A stretch of DNA of 64,000 bases from assembly GCF_017309955.1 (NCBI RefSeq), contig NZ_CP021247.1:869501-933500 (forward strand). Direction: 5' to 3'. Shown in pieces: positions 54,429 through 63,734 of this stretch (positions are counted from its first letter, which is position 1; each line of letters begins with the position of its first letter). The stretch comes from Novosphingobium sp. KA1. GTDB lineage: Bacteria; Pseudomonadota; Alphaproteobacteria; Sphingomonadales; Sphingomonadaceae. The position numbers were made by a program, and so were the translations under genes. The notes beneath the pieces are model-generated. The model saw nothing but the letters and a program-made list of their open reading frames with translations, searched no databases and was not told the DNA's origin.

Positions 54429-54617
54429 ATGGGCGGCATGCCTCTCGATCACGTCGCCGATGCCATCACTCTTGCGGCCGATGCGCTCGACGCCGCAGAT
54501 ACGGCAGACAGCGTTCACCGCAAATGGGGCTGCAAGGGCTGCCTCATCGCATTGCTGCTGCTTGCCGTGGTCATCCTGCTGATCCTGTGGGGGTCCGGCG
54601 CCTTTTCAGGCGCCTGA
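54429..54617 (+). CDS. Small single-pass membrane protein
   Basis: The 62-aa frame reads MGGMPLDHVADAITLAADAL, then DAADTADSVHRKWGCKGCLI, then a strong helix ALLLLAVVILLILWGSGAF. The CKGC pair right before the helix is notable and could be a metal or disulfide site. AAGAG precedes the ATG closely; the second Met (MPLDHV) is an alternative start. It converges on dut with 10 nt between stops. Confidence 0.6.
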   Translation: MGGMPLDHVADAITLAADALDAADTADSVHRKWGCKGCLIALLLLAVVILLILWGSGAFSGA

Positions 54618-54627
54618 CCCGCAACGG

Positions 54628-55101
54628 TCAGTTCCCCAGCGCGACCACGCCGCCGGTCGAGCCGAACCCGCCTTCGCCGCGCAGCGTCTCGTCAAGCTCC
54701 TCGACCTGCAGCCACGAGGCGCGGGTGACGGGGGCGAGGACCAACTGCGCCACGCGGTCGCCGCGGCGGATCTCGAAAGGCTCGGCGCCGTGGTTGATGA
54801 GGATGACCTTCAGTTCGCCGCGATAGTCGGAATCGATGGTGCCGGGCGCATTGGGCACCGAAATGCCGTGCTTGAGCGCAAGGCCCGAGCGCGGGCGCAC
54901 CTGGATCTCGAAGCCTGCCGGGATCGCCATGGCAAGGCCGGTGGCCACCGCATGGCGGCCGCCGGGGGCCAGCGTCACGTCCTCGGCCGAGACCGCATCC
55001 ATGCCCGCCGCGCCATCGGTGGCGTAAGCCGGCAGCGGCAGGCCTTCACCGTGGGGAAGGATCTTGACGGCAACCGGGATTTCAGTGGCGGGGGAGTGCA
55101 T
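54628..55101 (-). CDS. dut: Deoxyuridine 5'-triphosphate nucleotidohydrolase
   Basis: Dut hydrolyses dUTP to dUMP and keeps uracil out of DNA. The trimeric dUTPase motifs are all present in 157 aa: [20 protein letters not shown] (1), [20 protein letters not shown] (2), [18 protein letters not shown] (3), [15 protein letters not shown] (4) and a C-terminal [11 protein letters not shown] (5). Its start lies inside the end of coaBC (20-nt overlap), a common dut-coaBC arrangement. Confidence 0.96.
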   Translation of the reverse strand: MHSPATEIPVAVKILPHGEGLPLPAYATDGAAGMDAVSAEDVTLAPGGRHAVATGLAMAIPAGFEIQVRPRSGLALKHGISVPNAPGTIDSDYRGELKVILINHGAEPFEIRRGDRVAQLVLAPVTRASWLQVEELDETLRGEGGFGSTGGVVALGN

Positions 55102-56716
55102 CTGCGAACCTTTCGACGAGGAGGCGCGCGACCTCCTCCTTGGGCATTTCGGGAAGGGAGATCACGTCGTCGCCGCGCACGATGTGAACGGCATTGACGT
55201 CGCCGCCCATGACATCGCCGGAGACGTCGTTGGCAATGATCCAGTCCGCGCCCTTGCGCTTGCGCTTTTCCTTGGCGTAGCGGATCACGTCCTCGGTCTC
55301 GGCGGCAAAGCCGATCAGCAGCGGCGGCCGGTCGGGCCGCGCGGCAACGCTGGCGAGAATGTCGGGGTTTTCGGTCAGCAGCAGCGCCGGCGGGGCCGAG
55401 CCGCGCTTCTTGAGCTTGTCCTTGGCGACGCTGATCGTGCGCCAGTCGGCCACGGCGGCCACCATCACGCCGATATCGGCGGGCAGCGCCTGCTTCACCG
55501 CATCGGCCATCTGCTGCGCGCTTTCGACGTCGACCCGGTCGACCCCCGGCGGGGTCGGCAGATGGACGGGCCCGGCCACCAGCGTGACCCGCGCACCGGC
55601 CGCAGCGGCGGCGGCGGCAATCGCGAAGCCCTGCTTGCCGGAAGACCGGTTGGCGATGTAGCGCACCGGATCGATCGGTTCCCAGGTCGGCCCCGCCGTC
55701 ACCAGCACATGGCGGCCCGAGAGCGGACCGTTGGCCGGCTTCTCGAACGGAGCCGCACCGAACGCCGCACCGCCGAACGGCTGCGGCGCCGGAGCCGGGG
55801 AGACGGTGTGGTTGATCGCGGCCGGATCGGTCGGCGGCGCCGAGCGGGCGGCGCCCTTGCGCGCGATCAGCAGGCCCGCTGCCGGATCGGCAATCGCCCC
55901 GCCGCCGCCGAGCGGATCGGCAGCGGCTGCGTCCTCGGCGCCGAAGCGGATCGCCTGCTTGGCCTTCTGCAGGCCCCGGCTGATCATCGAACCGCTGAGG
56001 CCGCCCAGACCGAAGCTGTCCGACGGCGCCTCCTCGGCGCTCGGCTCGGGTTCGGGCGCGGCGAACTGCGGCTGCCAGGGGAACGGGTCGGCAAGATCGA
56101 GGCCGACTTCGGGATAGGCCTCCGATTGCGGCAAAGCGGGAATAGACCCCGGCAGCGGCGCCACTTCCACCGGCCCCAGCCCGAGCGCCCAGGCGATGCG
56201 CTGCCAGATCGCGATGGGATCGGGCAGGCGGCCGGGGCCGAACTCGCCGCAGGCCATCGTGCCCTCGTCGGGCTCCATCACGTCGACGCCCGCCTCGCGC
56301 AGGATCTGCACGTTGCGCATGGTCGCCGGGTGCTGCCACATGCGCACGTTCATCGCCGGCACGGCCATGACCGGCTTGTCGGTCGCCAGCATCATCGTGG
56401 TGGCAAGGTCATCGGCAATGCCCGAGGCCATCTTGGCCATGAGGTCCGCCGTCGCCGGGCAGACCACCACCAGGTCGGCCTCGCGGCTGAGCTGGATATG
56501 ACCCATCTCGACCTCGTTCTTGAGGTCCCAGAGCGAGGTGAAGACCGGCCGCTCCGACAGCGCCGCCAGCGCCATCGGGGTGACGAAGTGCGATCCGCCC
56601 TCGGTCAGCACGCAAGTCACCTCGCCGCCTTCCTTGCGGATATGGCGCACGAGTTCGCAGGCCTTGTAGGCCGCGATGCCGCCGCCGACGACCAGGAGAA
56701 TACGGGGACCACTCAT
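55082..56716 (-). CDS. coaBC: Bifunctional phosphopantothenoylcysteine decarboxylase/synthase with long linker
   Basis: CoaBC makes 4'-phosphopantetheine in two steps of CoA synthesis. The CoaC flavodoxin-like half (about 1-180) has [20 protein letters not shown] and the catalytic region [20 protein letters not shown]. The CoaB half begins near 333 with [20 protein letters not shown] and [14 protein letters not shown]. Between them lies an unusually long, Pro/Ala/Ser-rich linker of about 150 residues; most CoaBC proteins total about 400 aa, this one 544. The start MSGPRILL was chosen over an ATG 14 codons earlier because the fold begins directly there. Confidence 0.94.
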   Translation of the reverse strand: MSGPRILLVVGGGIAAYKACELVRHIRKEGGEVTCVLTEGGSHFVTPMALAALSERPVFTSLWDLKNEVEMGHIQLSREADLVVVCPATADLMAKMASGIADDLATTMMLATDKPVMAVPAMNVRMWQHPATMRNVQILREAGVDVMEPDEGTMACGEFGPGRLPDPIAIWQRIAWALGLGPVEVAPLPGSIPALPQSEAYPEVGLDLADPFPWQPQFAAPEPEPSAEEAPSDSFGLGGLSGSMISRGLQKAKQAIRFGAEDAAAADPLGGGGAIADPAAGLLIARKGAARSAPPTDPAAINHTVSPAPAPQPFGGAAFGAAPFEKPANGPLSGRHVLVTAGPTWEPIDPVRYIANRSSGKQGFAIAAAAAAAGARVTLVAGPVHLPTPPGVDRVDVESAQQMADAVKQALPADIGVMVAAVADWRTISVAKDKLKKRGSAPPALLLTENPDILASVAARPDRPPLLIGFAAETEDVIRYAKEKRKRKGADWIIANDVSGDVMGGDVNAVHIVRGDDVISLPEMPKEEVARLLVERFADALPRH

Positions 56717-56758
56717 GGTCCGGGCTTGTGCAACAGCGTTCACGGGCGCGCAATCCAT

Positions 56759-58021
56759 TTAGGGATGGCGGTTTACGGTATTCACCGGAGAATTGGGTAT
56801 CCTCGCGGCAACCACAAGCCCCCGGAGCGCACGCGGCGCAAAGGCGATACCGGCAAAGATCACCGGCGCCAGCATCGCCCCCCAGTAGAAATTGTCCCAG
56901 CGCCCCGCCGCCATGAACAGCACCCCGTAGCCCGCGGCCAGCAGGAAGGCGAACAGCCCTTCCTTGCGGTTCCAGCCGAGCCAGCCGAACGTCATCAGGA
57001 TCACCGCCGGGCCCGACAGCCAGTGCGGCAGCCAGCGCAAGTTGCTCGACTGGACCACATTGCCCAGCCAGCCGGAGAGGCCGCGCAGCACCAGCCAGGG
57101 GGCGGAGTGCGGATCACTCGGCAAGACTTGCGACGAGACCAGCGACACGTGCCAGGCGAGCGCGGCAAGGAACACCGCCACCAAGGCCGACCACGCCGCC
57201 GCCTCGCGCCAGTTGCGCTGCCACAGCGCGGTCACCGCGAGCAGCAGGACAAAGGGCAGCGTATGCTCGCGGATCGCCAGCGCCAGCGCGGCGGCGGCAA
57301 AAGCGGCGTGCCACCTCCCCTTTTGTAAACGCCCCTTTGGCCCGCGCCCGCCGATCCGGTGGAGCCCGAAGGCCAGCGCGATGAGGCCGCCCGCCCAGAG
57401 TTCGTGCAGCGGGAAATAGTGGCGGTTGAGCCCCAGCGATGCCCCCACGAAGACCAGCGCCGTCGCCATGCGCCTGAGCCGGGGGGAGACACCCGCCTCG
57501 CCCAGCTTGCGCCACCACGCCGCGATGATGCCCAGCATCAGCGCGATGGCGGCAACGATCTGTCCGGCAGCGCCCAGCCAGGCATCGAGATAGGCCAGCG
57601 TCGGCAGGCGCACGGCAATGGCCGGGTTCACCGGATAGTCGCGCGCGCGCTGTTCGGGGACGATGAAGTCGTAATAGGCCTCGCCCCGGGCGATGCGGGC
57701 GATGGCGGCTTCGTAAAGCGCGATGTCCTCGTCGTAAGGCTTGGCCGCGGCGCCGGGCTTACCGGCAGCCGGGATCGGCCCTTCGACCGGGCCGGACCAC
57801 GGCGAGCGGCTGCCCGGCTTGGCGACCGGCACCATGGCCGAGGCGACCAGCAGTGCCGCCAGCACCGCCAGTGCGATCCGCGCGCACCAGGCCGGCCAGG
57901 CGGCAAAGACCAGCGAGACGTCCCCGCCGTCTCCCTCGTCCTGTGCCCCCTCGGCCGCGCCCGCCGGCGTACCGACGGGCGTGCTCAGCCCGCCAGCAGT
58001 GTCCAATACGTCAACGCCCAT
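56759..58021 (-). CDS. Polytopic membrane protein, possibly GT-C-like glycosyltransferase
   Basis: The 420-aa protein starts MGVDVLDTAGGLSTPVGTPA; an ATG 15 codons earlier is possible. It has about ten hydrophobic segments (CARIALAVLAALLVASAMVP, IVAAIALMLGIIAAWW, AAWSALVAVFLAALAWHV, GLFAFLLAAGYGVLFMAAGR). The first periplasmic loop (YEAAIARIARGEAYYDFIVP, RARDYPVNPAIAVRLPTLAY) resembles those of GT-C membrane glycosyltransferases, but I cannot confirm this. It overlaps the end of ubiB and precedes coaBC, inside a block that is otherwise conserved. Confidence 0.7.
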   Translation of the reverse strand: MGVDVLDTAGGLSTPVGTPAGAAEGAQDEGDGGDVSLVFAAWPAWCARIALAVLAALLVASAMVPVAKPGSRSPWSGPVEGPIPAAGKPGAAAKPYDEDIALYEAAIARIARGEAYYDFIVPEQRARDYPVNPAIAVRLPTLAYLDAWLGAAGQIVAAIALMLGIIAAWWRKLGEAGVSPRLRRMATALVFVGASLGLNRHYFPLHELWAGGLIALAFGLHRIGGRGPKGRLQKGRWHAAFAAAALALAIREHTLPFVLLLAVTALWQRNWREAAAWSALVAVFLAALAWHVSLVSSQVLPSDPHSAPWLVLRGLSGWLGNVVQSSNLRWLPHWLSGPAVILMTFGWLGWNRKEGLFAFLLAAGYGVLFMAAGRWDNFYWGAMLAPVIFAGIAFAPRALRGLVVAARIPNSPVNTVNRHP

Positions 58022-59565
58022 GCAGCACCGCCCCCCAGGATTGCCGCCAGAGCATAACCCGCCCAATGGTTACTTTGAGGTTTACGCTCGCGGCCGGGCG
58101 ACCAGATTAGGTCGACTTCGGGCAGCGGCGCCTGTTCGGGCGCCCCGCCCTTGGCCGGGAACTTCTCCTCGATCCGCCGCACCAGCGCGGGCAGGCGGAA
58201 CAGGGTGCCGAGGTCTTCGCGCAGACGGTCGGCGATCACCGCCTCGGGGCCGAGTTCGTCGCGGATCCAGCTTTTCACGAAAGGCGCGGCGACGTCCCAC
58301 ATGTTGATGTCGGGATCGAGCGCGGTCGCCAGCCCCTCGACCATGACCATGGTCTTCTGCAGCAGCAGCAGGTGCGGCTGCACGGCCATGTCGAAGTCGC
58401 GGGTGATCGCGAAGAGCCCGTCGAGCATCTGCCCGACCGAGAGCTCGGACACCGGCTTGCCGCGCATCGGCTCGCCCACGGCGCGCAGCGCGGTCGCGAA
58501 CTCTTCCACCGTGTGGTAGCTGGGCACGTACTGCGCCTCGAAATGGATCTCGGCGACGCGGCGGTAATTGCCGGTGGTGAGGCCGTAGAGGATTTCCGCC
58601 AGCCACAGCCGCGCCTGCCGGTTGATCCGGCCCATGATGCCGAAGTCGATGGCGACGATCGTCGCCCCCTCTTCCCCGCTGCCTTCCACGAACAGGTTGC
58701 CCTGGTGCATGTCGGCATGGAAGAAGCCGCAGGAAATCGCCTGCGTGAGGAACGTCAGCACCAGCTTGCGCGCCAGCTTGGGCAGGTCGTGGCCCGCTGC
58801 CCTGAGCGCGGCGATGTCGCTCATCTTGGTGGCGCCGATCCACTCGACCGTCAGCACCTGGCCATTGGTGCGGTCCCAGTCGATGCCGGGCACGCGGTAG
58901 CCGTGGATGCCGTGCATGACTTCGGCGAGTTCGGAGGCCGATGCGGCCTCGCGGCGCAAGTCCAGCTCGCGCAGGGTCCAGCGCTTGAGATTGGCGACGA
59001 CCGCGCGCGGGCGCAGGCGGGCCGCCTCGCCGCCCAGCGCCTCGAGGTGCGCGGCGGCCCATTCGTAGGTCTCGACGTCCTCGGCAAACTGCTCGCGAAT
59101 GCCCGGGCGCAGCACCTTGACCGCAACCGTGCGCCCGTCCGGCGTCACCGCGCGGTGGACCTGCGCGATCGAGGCGGCGCCGACCGGCTGCTCCTCGATC
59201 GAGGCGTAGACCTGTTCGAGCGGACGCCCGAAGCTGGTCTCGATCACCCGGCGGATTTCGGAGAAGGCGACCGGCGGCAGGCTGTCCTGCAAGGTCAGCA
59301 GGTTGCGCGCGGGACCTTCGCCGACAAGGTCTGGCCGGGTGGCCAGCGCCTGCCCCAGCTTGATCGCCGCCGGGCCGATTTCCTGAAAGGCACCGGCATA
59401 GTCCGGCTCGACCGGCTGGCGCGCGCCGAAGCGGGCGATGCGGCACAGGCGCTTGACCTGGACCGGGGCATTGCGGTCATTCTCGATCCCGCGCAGCGCC
59501 CCGTGGCGCGCAAGGACGCGGCCCCACTTGAGGAGCCGCAGGATATGCGTGGTCGAACCTGTCAC
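57985..59565 (-). CDS. ubiB: UbiB, ABC1/ADCK atypical kinase for ubiquinone synthesis
   Basis: UbiB is a membrane-anchored atypical kinase/ATPase needed for ubiquinone production. The family KxGQ motif is in AAIKLGQALATRPDLVGEGP. AVKVLRPGIREQFAEDVETY carries the ATP-site Lys. The catalytic loop is FFHADMHQGNLFVEGSGEEG, followed by VAIDFGIMGRI. A C-terminal membrane helix (YALAAILGGGAAWALTYWTL) fits the family. The length of 526 aa is normal. It lies 10 nt after ubiE. Confidence 0.95.
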   Translation of the reverse strand: MTGSTTHILRLLKWGRVLARHGALRGIENDRNAPVQVKRLCRIARFGARQPVEPDYAGAFQEIGPAAIKLGQALATRPDLVGEGPARNLLTLQDSLPPVAFSEIRRVIETSFGRPLEQVYASIEEQPVGAASIAQVHRAVTPDGRTVAVKVLRPGIREQFAEDVETYEWAAAHLEALGGEAARLRPRAVVANLKRWTLRELDLRREAASASELAEVMHGIHGYRVPGIDWDRTNGQVLTVEWIGATKMSDIAALRAAGHDLPKLARKLVLTFLTQAISCGFFHADMHQGNLFVEGSGEEGATIVAIDFGIMGRINRQARLWLAEILYGLTTGNYRRVAEIHFEAQYVPSYHTVEEFATALRAVGEPMRGKPVSELSVGQMLDGLFAITRDFDMAVQPHLLLLQKTMVMVEGLATALDPDINMWDVAAPFVKSWIRDELGPEAVIADRLREDLGTLFRLPALVRRIEEKFPAKGGAPEQAPLPEVDLIWSPGRERKPQSNHWAGYALAAILGGGAAWALTYWTLLAG

Positions 59566-59575
59566 GGTGTACGTC

Positions 59576-60307
59576 TCAGACCTTCCAGCCCGAGTGGATC
59601 GCCACGAGGCCGCCCATGATCGGCTCGACCTTGGTGTGCCTGAAGCCGGCTTCGCGGATCATCTTCTCGAATTCGGGCATCTTCGGGAAACGACGGATCG
59701 ATTCGATCAGATAGCGGTAGGAATCGGCGTCCCCGGCGATGGCCTGCCCGATCTTCGGCACCAGGCGGTGCGAATAGGCATCGTAGACTTCCTTGAAGCC
59801 GGGCCATTCGGTGGTCGAGAATTCGAGGCAGAAGAAGCGGCCGCCGAACTTGAGCACGCGGTGCGCCTCGGCCAGCGCCTTGTCGATATGGGTGACGTTA
59901 CGGATGCCGAAGGCGATCGTGTAGGCATCGAAGTGACGGGTGGGAAACGAGAGTTCCTCGGCGTTCTGGCGCGACCAGACGAGCCCGTCGATGCCGCGTT
60001 CCATCGCCCGCTCGACGCCGACGTCGAGCATGTCCTGGTTGATGTCCGACACGGTGACCGAGGCCCCCTGCGCGGCCATGCGGAAGGCGATGTCGCCGGT
60101 GCCGCCCGCCATGTCGAGGATCTGCTCGTCGCGGTGCGGCTTCACGCGCCGCACGAACTTGTCCTTCCACAGACGGTGCATGCCCACGGACATGGCATCG
60201 TTCATCACGTCATACTTGCGTGCAACGCTGGAGAAGACGGCGCCGACGCGCGCCTCCTTCTCGTCGGTGGCCACATCCTCGTAGCCGAAGGAAACCGTTT
60301 CGCTCAT
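59576..60307 (-). CDS. ubiE: Demethylmenaquinone/ubiquinone C-methyltransferase UbiE
   Basis: UbiE is the SAM-dependent C-methyltransferase of quinone synthesis. The sequence shows VGAVFSSVARKYDVMNDAMS with VGMHRLWKD, ILDMAGGTGDIAFRMAAQGA (SAM motif I), FDAYTIAFGIRNVTHIDKAL and GGRFFCLEFSTTEWPGFKEV, all UbiE hallmarks. The length of 243 aa is typical. It is upstream of ubiB in the same direction. Confidence 0.96.
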   Translation of the reverse strand: MSETVSFGYEDVATDEKEARVGAVFSSVARKYDVMNDAMSVGMHRLWKDKFVRRVKPHRDEQILDMAGGTGDIAFRMAAQGASVTVSDINQDMLDVGVERAMERGIDGLVWSRQNAEELSFPTRHFDAYTIAFGIRNVTHIDKALAEAHRVLKFGGRFFCLEFSTTEWPGFKEVYDAYSHRLVPKIGQAIAGDADSYRYLIESIRRFPKMPEFEKMIREAGFRHTKVEPIMGGLVAIHSGWKV

Positions 60308-60377
60308 GGCGCAGTCCTCTAGCCGTCCGGCCGCCCGGGCGCCACCGGAGTTTTGCAGTCAATTTGTCGTATGGAAT

Positions 60378-60514
60378 GTTTGGAAAATGCCCATCCGGGC
60401 ATTTTCATGCGGCACCAGCCCACTCCCCCACCCGACCACCCATCAGGATACACTCGTGGGTGGTCGGGTGGGGGAGTGGGCTGGTGCCGCCAAAATCCGC
60501 CTTCAGCGGATTTT
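60378..60514. repeat. Composite palindromic element, full copy 2 (perfect 33-bp arms)
   Basis: TGTTTGGAAAATGCCC-ATCC-GGGCATTTTC (60378-60406) is followed by a perfect inverted repeat with arms 60409-60441 and 60458-60490 and a 16-nt loop. The arm ends read GCGGCACCAGCCC. The element closes with AAAATCCGC-CTTCA-GCGGATTTT (60492-60514). It has the same architecture as 15632-15767. It ends exactly at the stop codon of the EamA gene. Confidence 0.93.
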
Positions 60515-61422
60515 CAACCAGTCTTTATGCGACGCAGCGCCAGCGCCGAGAACACGATCCCCGCCAGAATCAGCGCCATGCCCGCGAAGTGGTAGGGCAT
60601 CAGCCGCTCCCCCAGCAGCAGCGCGGAAAGCAGCGCGCCGAACAGCGGCATCAGCGTGATCGCCTGCCCCGCCCGGGCCGCGCCCAGATCGGCGGTCGCG
60701 CGGTTGTAGATGAAATAAGCCACCGCCGAAGGAAACAGGCCGACATAGGCGAAGGCGGCCAGCGCATGGGGGCTCCAGCGCACCGCCTGCCCGCTCGCCG
60801 CCTCCATCATCGAAAGCGGCGCCATCGCCAGCGCGCCCAGCGTGAAGGTCAGCAGCAGGAACACCGCCGGCGGCACCGGCGGGCGCTTGCGCAAGAGCAC
60901 CGTATAGAACGACCATGCCGCCACCGCGCAGAACACCAGGGCATCGCCGCGCCCGAAGCTCAGGCTCATCAGCGCCGCCGGATCGCCCTTGAAGACGATG
61001 GCGACAACCCCCAGCGTCGAGACGGCCACGCCAAGGACATGCAGCTTTCCGGGCCGCCCGCCGAACAGCACCCGGTCCAGCACGGTGACGACGGCGGGGA
61101 TCGCCGCCTGCAGCAGCAGGGCATTGGCGGCGGTCGTGTAATGCAGGCCCTTGTAGATGAAGCCGTTGAAGCAGACGACGCCCAGCACCCCCAGCACCGC
61201 GATCCACTGCCATCCGGCCACCACCGCGCGCCACTCGCGCCGCAGCGGCCCCAGTGCAAAGGGCAGCAGCGCCGCCACCGCGATCAGCCAGCGCCCGAAA
61301 GCAAGCGTGAACGGCGGGATGTCGTCTCGCACCGCCCGCCCGGTGATCGAGTTGCCCGCCCAGAACAGCATGACGAGGCCAAGCATGGCAAAGGCACGGA
61401 AATTGGAGCGGTTCTCTTCCAT
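60514..61422 (-). CDS. EamA/DMT-superfamily transporter
   Basis: This 302-aa protein has ten membrane helices in two EamA repeats (LGLVMLFWAGNSITGRAVRD in the first; ALVFCAVAAWSFYTVLLRKR and PLFGALLSALLLGERLMPYH in the second). The family exports metabolites such as amino acids; the substrate is unknown. The stop codon abuts the palindromic element. The gene lies between mutM (divergent) and ubiE, where related genomes usually have no gene, so it is probably an insertion into that block. Confidence 0.9.
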   Translation of the reverse strand: MEENRSNFRAFAMLGLVMLFWAGNSITGRAVRDDIPPFTLAFGRWLIAVAALLPFALGPLRREWRAVVAGWQWIAVLGVLGVVCFNGFIYKGLHYTTAANALLLQAAIPAVVTVLDRVLFGGRPGKLHVLGVAVSTLGVVAIVFKGDPAALMSLSFGRGDALVFCAVAAWSFYTVLLRKRPPVPPAVFLLLTFTLGALAMAPLSMMEAASGQAVRWSPHALAAFAYVGLFPSAVAYFIYNRATADLGAARAGQAITLMPLFGALLSALLLGERLMPYHFAGMALILAGIVFSALALRRIKTG

Positions 61423-61536
61423 GCCGGCGGCTTAGCGGGATGTTCGCTCCCTGACGAGGCACGGGACGGCCGTAAACTTGATCCGGCAACGCCGTTCCTT
61501 CCCATGGCCCCGGCGACGCCCTATCTCTCCCGCACG

Positions 61537-62349
61537 ATGCCAGAGCTTCCAGAAGTCGAAACCACCGTGCGCGGCCTCGCCCGCTATCTCGAGGGCGAGC
61601 GGATCGCCCGCGTCACCCTCAACCGCGCCGACTTGCGCCGCCCGTTCCCGCCCGACCTCGTGCAGGTCATGACCGGCGCGCGTGTCACCGCGATGGGCCG
61701 GCGCGCCAAATACGGCCTCATCCATACCGACCGCGACCAGACCATGGTGTTCCACCTCGGCATGTCCGGCCGCTGGCGAATCGAACCCGAGAAACCGGAA
61801 AAGCACGATCATCTGGTGATCGAGACGGGCTCGGGCCATGTGCTGGCGCTCAACGATGCGCGGCGCTTCGGCTCGGTGGACCTGGTACCCACCGCCACGC
61901 TCGATACGTGGGGCCCCTTCGCCGCGCTCGGCCCCGAACCGCTCGGCGAGGGCCTGACGGCAGCCCATCTCAAAAGCCATCTTGCCGGGCGAATCGCCCC
62001 GATCAAGCAGATGCTGCTCGACCAGCAGTTGGTGGCCGGACTCGGCAACATCTATGTCTGCGAGGCGCTGTTCCGCTCCGGCATCCGGCCCGACAGGGAA
62101 TCGGGACGCGTCACCCTCCCCGCGCTCAAGAGACTGGTCCCGGCGATTCGCGAGGTGCTGTCCGAATCGATCGCGGCGGGCGGCTCGACGATCCGCGACT
62201 ACGCCCAACCCAACGGAGAACTGGGCTATTTCGCGACTTCGTGGCAGGTCTATGGACGCGAAGGCCAGCCTTGCCTATGTGGCGGCACCGTTCGGCGCTT
62301 CGTCCAGGGTGGACGCAGCACGTTCTGGTGCCCGAAATGCCAGAAATAG
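61537..62349 (+). CDS. mutM: Formamidopyrimidine-DNA glycosylase
   Basis: MutM (Fpg) excises 8-oxoguanine and other oxidised purines. The start MPELPEVETTVRGLARYLEG is fixed by the catalytic N-terminal Pro-Glu. The internal Lys region (MGRRAKYGLIHTD) and helix-two-turn-helix (LAGRIAPIKQMLLDQQLVAG with LGNIYVCEALFRSGI) are intact. The C-terminal zinc finger is CLCGGTVRRFVQGGRSTFWC with PKCQK. The length of 270 aa is normal. The upstream in-frame extension is not protein-like. Confidence 0.97.
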   Translation: MPELPEVETTVRGLARYLEGERIARVTLNRADLRRPFPPDLVQVMTGARVTAMGRRAKYGLIHTDRDQTMVFHLGMSGRWRIEPEKPEKHDHLVIETGSGHVLALNDARRFGSVDLVPTATLDTWGPFAALGPEPLGEGLTAAHLKSHLAGRIAPIKQMLLDQQLVAGLGNIYVCEALFRSGIRPDRESGRVTLPALKRLVPAIREVLSESIAAGGSTIRDYAQPNGELGYFATSWQVYGREGQPCLCGGTVRRFVQGGRSTFWCPKCQK

Positions 62350-62494
62350 GCGGTTTCGGAGGCGCCTCGCGGGTTGACGGAATAGCGTCACACCGCTAAG
62401 GGGCGCGCTTTCCGGCGAGTCCGCTCGCCAAGCAGATTCGTTAGGCATTGGGCCGCCATCACCGCTGCGTGGGGGGCCAGACAGAGGAAATTCG

Positions 62495-62755
62495 ATGGCC
62501 AATACGCCGCAAGCCCGCAAGCGCATCCGTCGCAACGAGCGCCGCGCCGAGATCAATACCAACCGCGTCAGCCGCATCCGTACCTTCGTCAAGAAGGTCG
62601 AGGCCGCGATCGCCGGTGGTGACAAGACCGCTGCTTCGGCCGCGCTCAAGGAAGCCCAGCCCGAGCTGGCACGCGGCGTTGCCCGCGGTGTGCTTCACAA
62701 GAACACCGCAGCGCGCAAGTTCTCGCGCCTGACCAAGGCCGTCTCGGCTCTCTGA
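62495..62755 (+). CDS. rpsT: 30S ribosomal protein S20
   Basis: S20 is a small basic helical protein binding 16S rRNA. The 86-aa sequence [40 protein letters not shown] and [20 protein letters not shown] is unmistakable. AGAGGAAA lies just upstream. The mutM-rpsT-dnaA order is typical of alphaproteobacteria. Confidence 0.97.
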   Translation: MANTPQARKRIRRNERRAEINTNRVSRIRTFVKKVEAAIAGGDKTAASAALKEAQPELARGVARGVLHKNTAARKFSRLTKAVSAL

Positions 62756-62796
62756 GCCCGGCCTGACAGTCCGGCCTTCACGGCGGGACTGATGCT

Positions 62797-62862
62797 TCGG
62801 CCCAAGCTGCCGTCCGGAATTTTCGCTTCACGGCGAAGAATCGGACGGAAAGCTTGGGCCGA
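62797..62862. repeat. Long inverted repeat downstream of rpsT
   Basis: TCGGCCCAAGCTGCCGTCCG (62797-62816) pairs with 62842-62862 with one small mismatch. Inside is a second stem, TTCGC-TTCACG-GCGAA. A further imperfect stem precedes it (62767-62791). No T-run follows, so it may be a processing or stability structure rather than a simple terminator. Confidence 0.75.
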
Positions 62863-63631
62863 TGGCATTTCAGGGACCGAAGACGCGTCTTTCGGGAACG
62901 CCCCGTTCGGAGCGGCCTGCGCCGACCGGGCCTGAATCCGCCTTTCGAGACGGACCCGGGCCCCGGCGCTAGCCAAAGCGACAGCTACGGCCGCCAGCTA
63001 CAGCCAATGGCCGCGCTGCCCCGCCGACCGCGCAACCCGTTCCGGCTCGCCCGAATCGTCGCAGGATGCCCCCGCATCCCGGTTCGACGGTTCCACCGCC
63101 TTTCCCGCTACCCGCGCCCTGCCGCGTTCCGGCTGCCCGTTGACGGCAAGCGATGCCGGACCCACGGCTTGCCGCGACCCGGGATATGCCGCGGTGCAGC
63201 AGGTGCCGGAACGGAGCGGGCGGGAGCCGCCATTCGATTCGTTCCTTGCCCGCCCGATGCCCACCCGGCGCCCACCCGGCGCCCGCCGGGACTCGGAATC
63301 AGGGACGAATCGCATGCGAGTCGCAGCGCCGGACGGGGGGCAATCGCCCCGGCGATCCGCACCGTAAGGTACGGAACAAGAACGAAGTCGGAGCCGCCCC
63401 CGGTCGGCTCCGGCGCCGCTCGGCTGCGCGCGGGAACGCCAATCCATTGAAACGGCAGAAACCTCGCGATTCGCGTGGCGCCTCGTGGCCCCCTCAATTC
63501 AAGCCCATGATTTTACACGAAAAAATCCATTCATGACGGATTTTGGGCACTCCCGGCCGAGTCAACAGGCATAATTTTTTTTATTTGGGGAGTGGCATAT
63601 TGCACCACAACCAAACCCGTTTCTAAAAGGG

Positions 63632-63660
63632 TCCCCGGCCGTTGCGGAACCGGCCGGGGA
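63632..63660. terminator. GC-rich hairpin upstream of dnaA
   Basis: TCCCCGGCCG-N9-CGGCCGGGGA forms a perfect 10-bp stem. It lies in the presumed dnaA leader and may be a terminator, attenuator or leader structure. There is no T-run on the plus strand. Confidence 0.5.
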
Positions 63661-63686
63661 ACATCGACAGCGACGAAGCATCTGCT

Positions 63687-63734
63687 GCAAACATGCGTTT
63701 GCGGCTGGGGGCATCTTTACGTTTGTAAACGTAA
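63687..63734 (+). promoter_or_regulatory. Two palindromes in the dnaA leader
   Basis: GCAAAC-ATGC-GTTTGC (63687-63702) and TTACGTTT-GT-AAACGTAA (63717-63734) lie about 75-120 nt before the dnaA start. The second has perfect 8-bp arms and looks like an operator. The binding protein is unknown. Confidence 0.5.

Noticed and set aside
60220..61536. In-frame extension upstream of mutM
   Set aside because: MutM must begin with Pro-Glu after Met, and the extension crosses the EamA gene in antisense.
62854..63500. Several 75-200 codon frames in both directions between rpsT and dnaA
   Set aside because: All are Arg/Pro/Gly-rich, overlap each other and lack ribosome sites, as expected for non-coding GC-rich DNA.
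63511..63519. DnaA box TTTTACACG as evidence for oriC
   Set aside because: It is a single imperfect match without a cluster; the replication origin cannot be placed from this.
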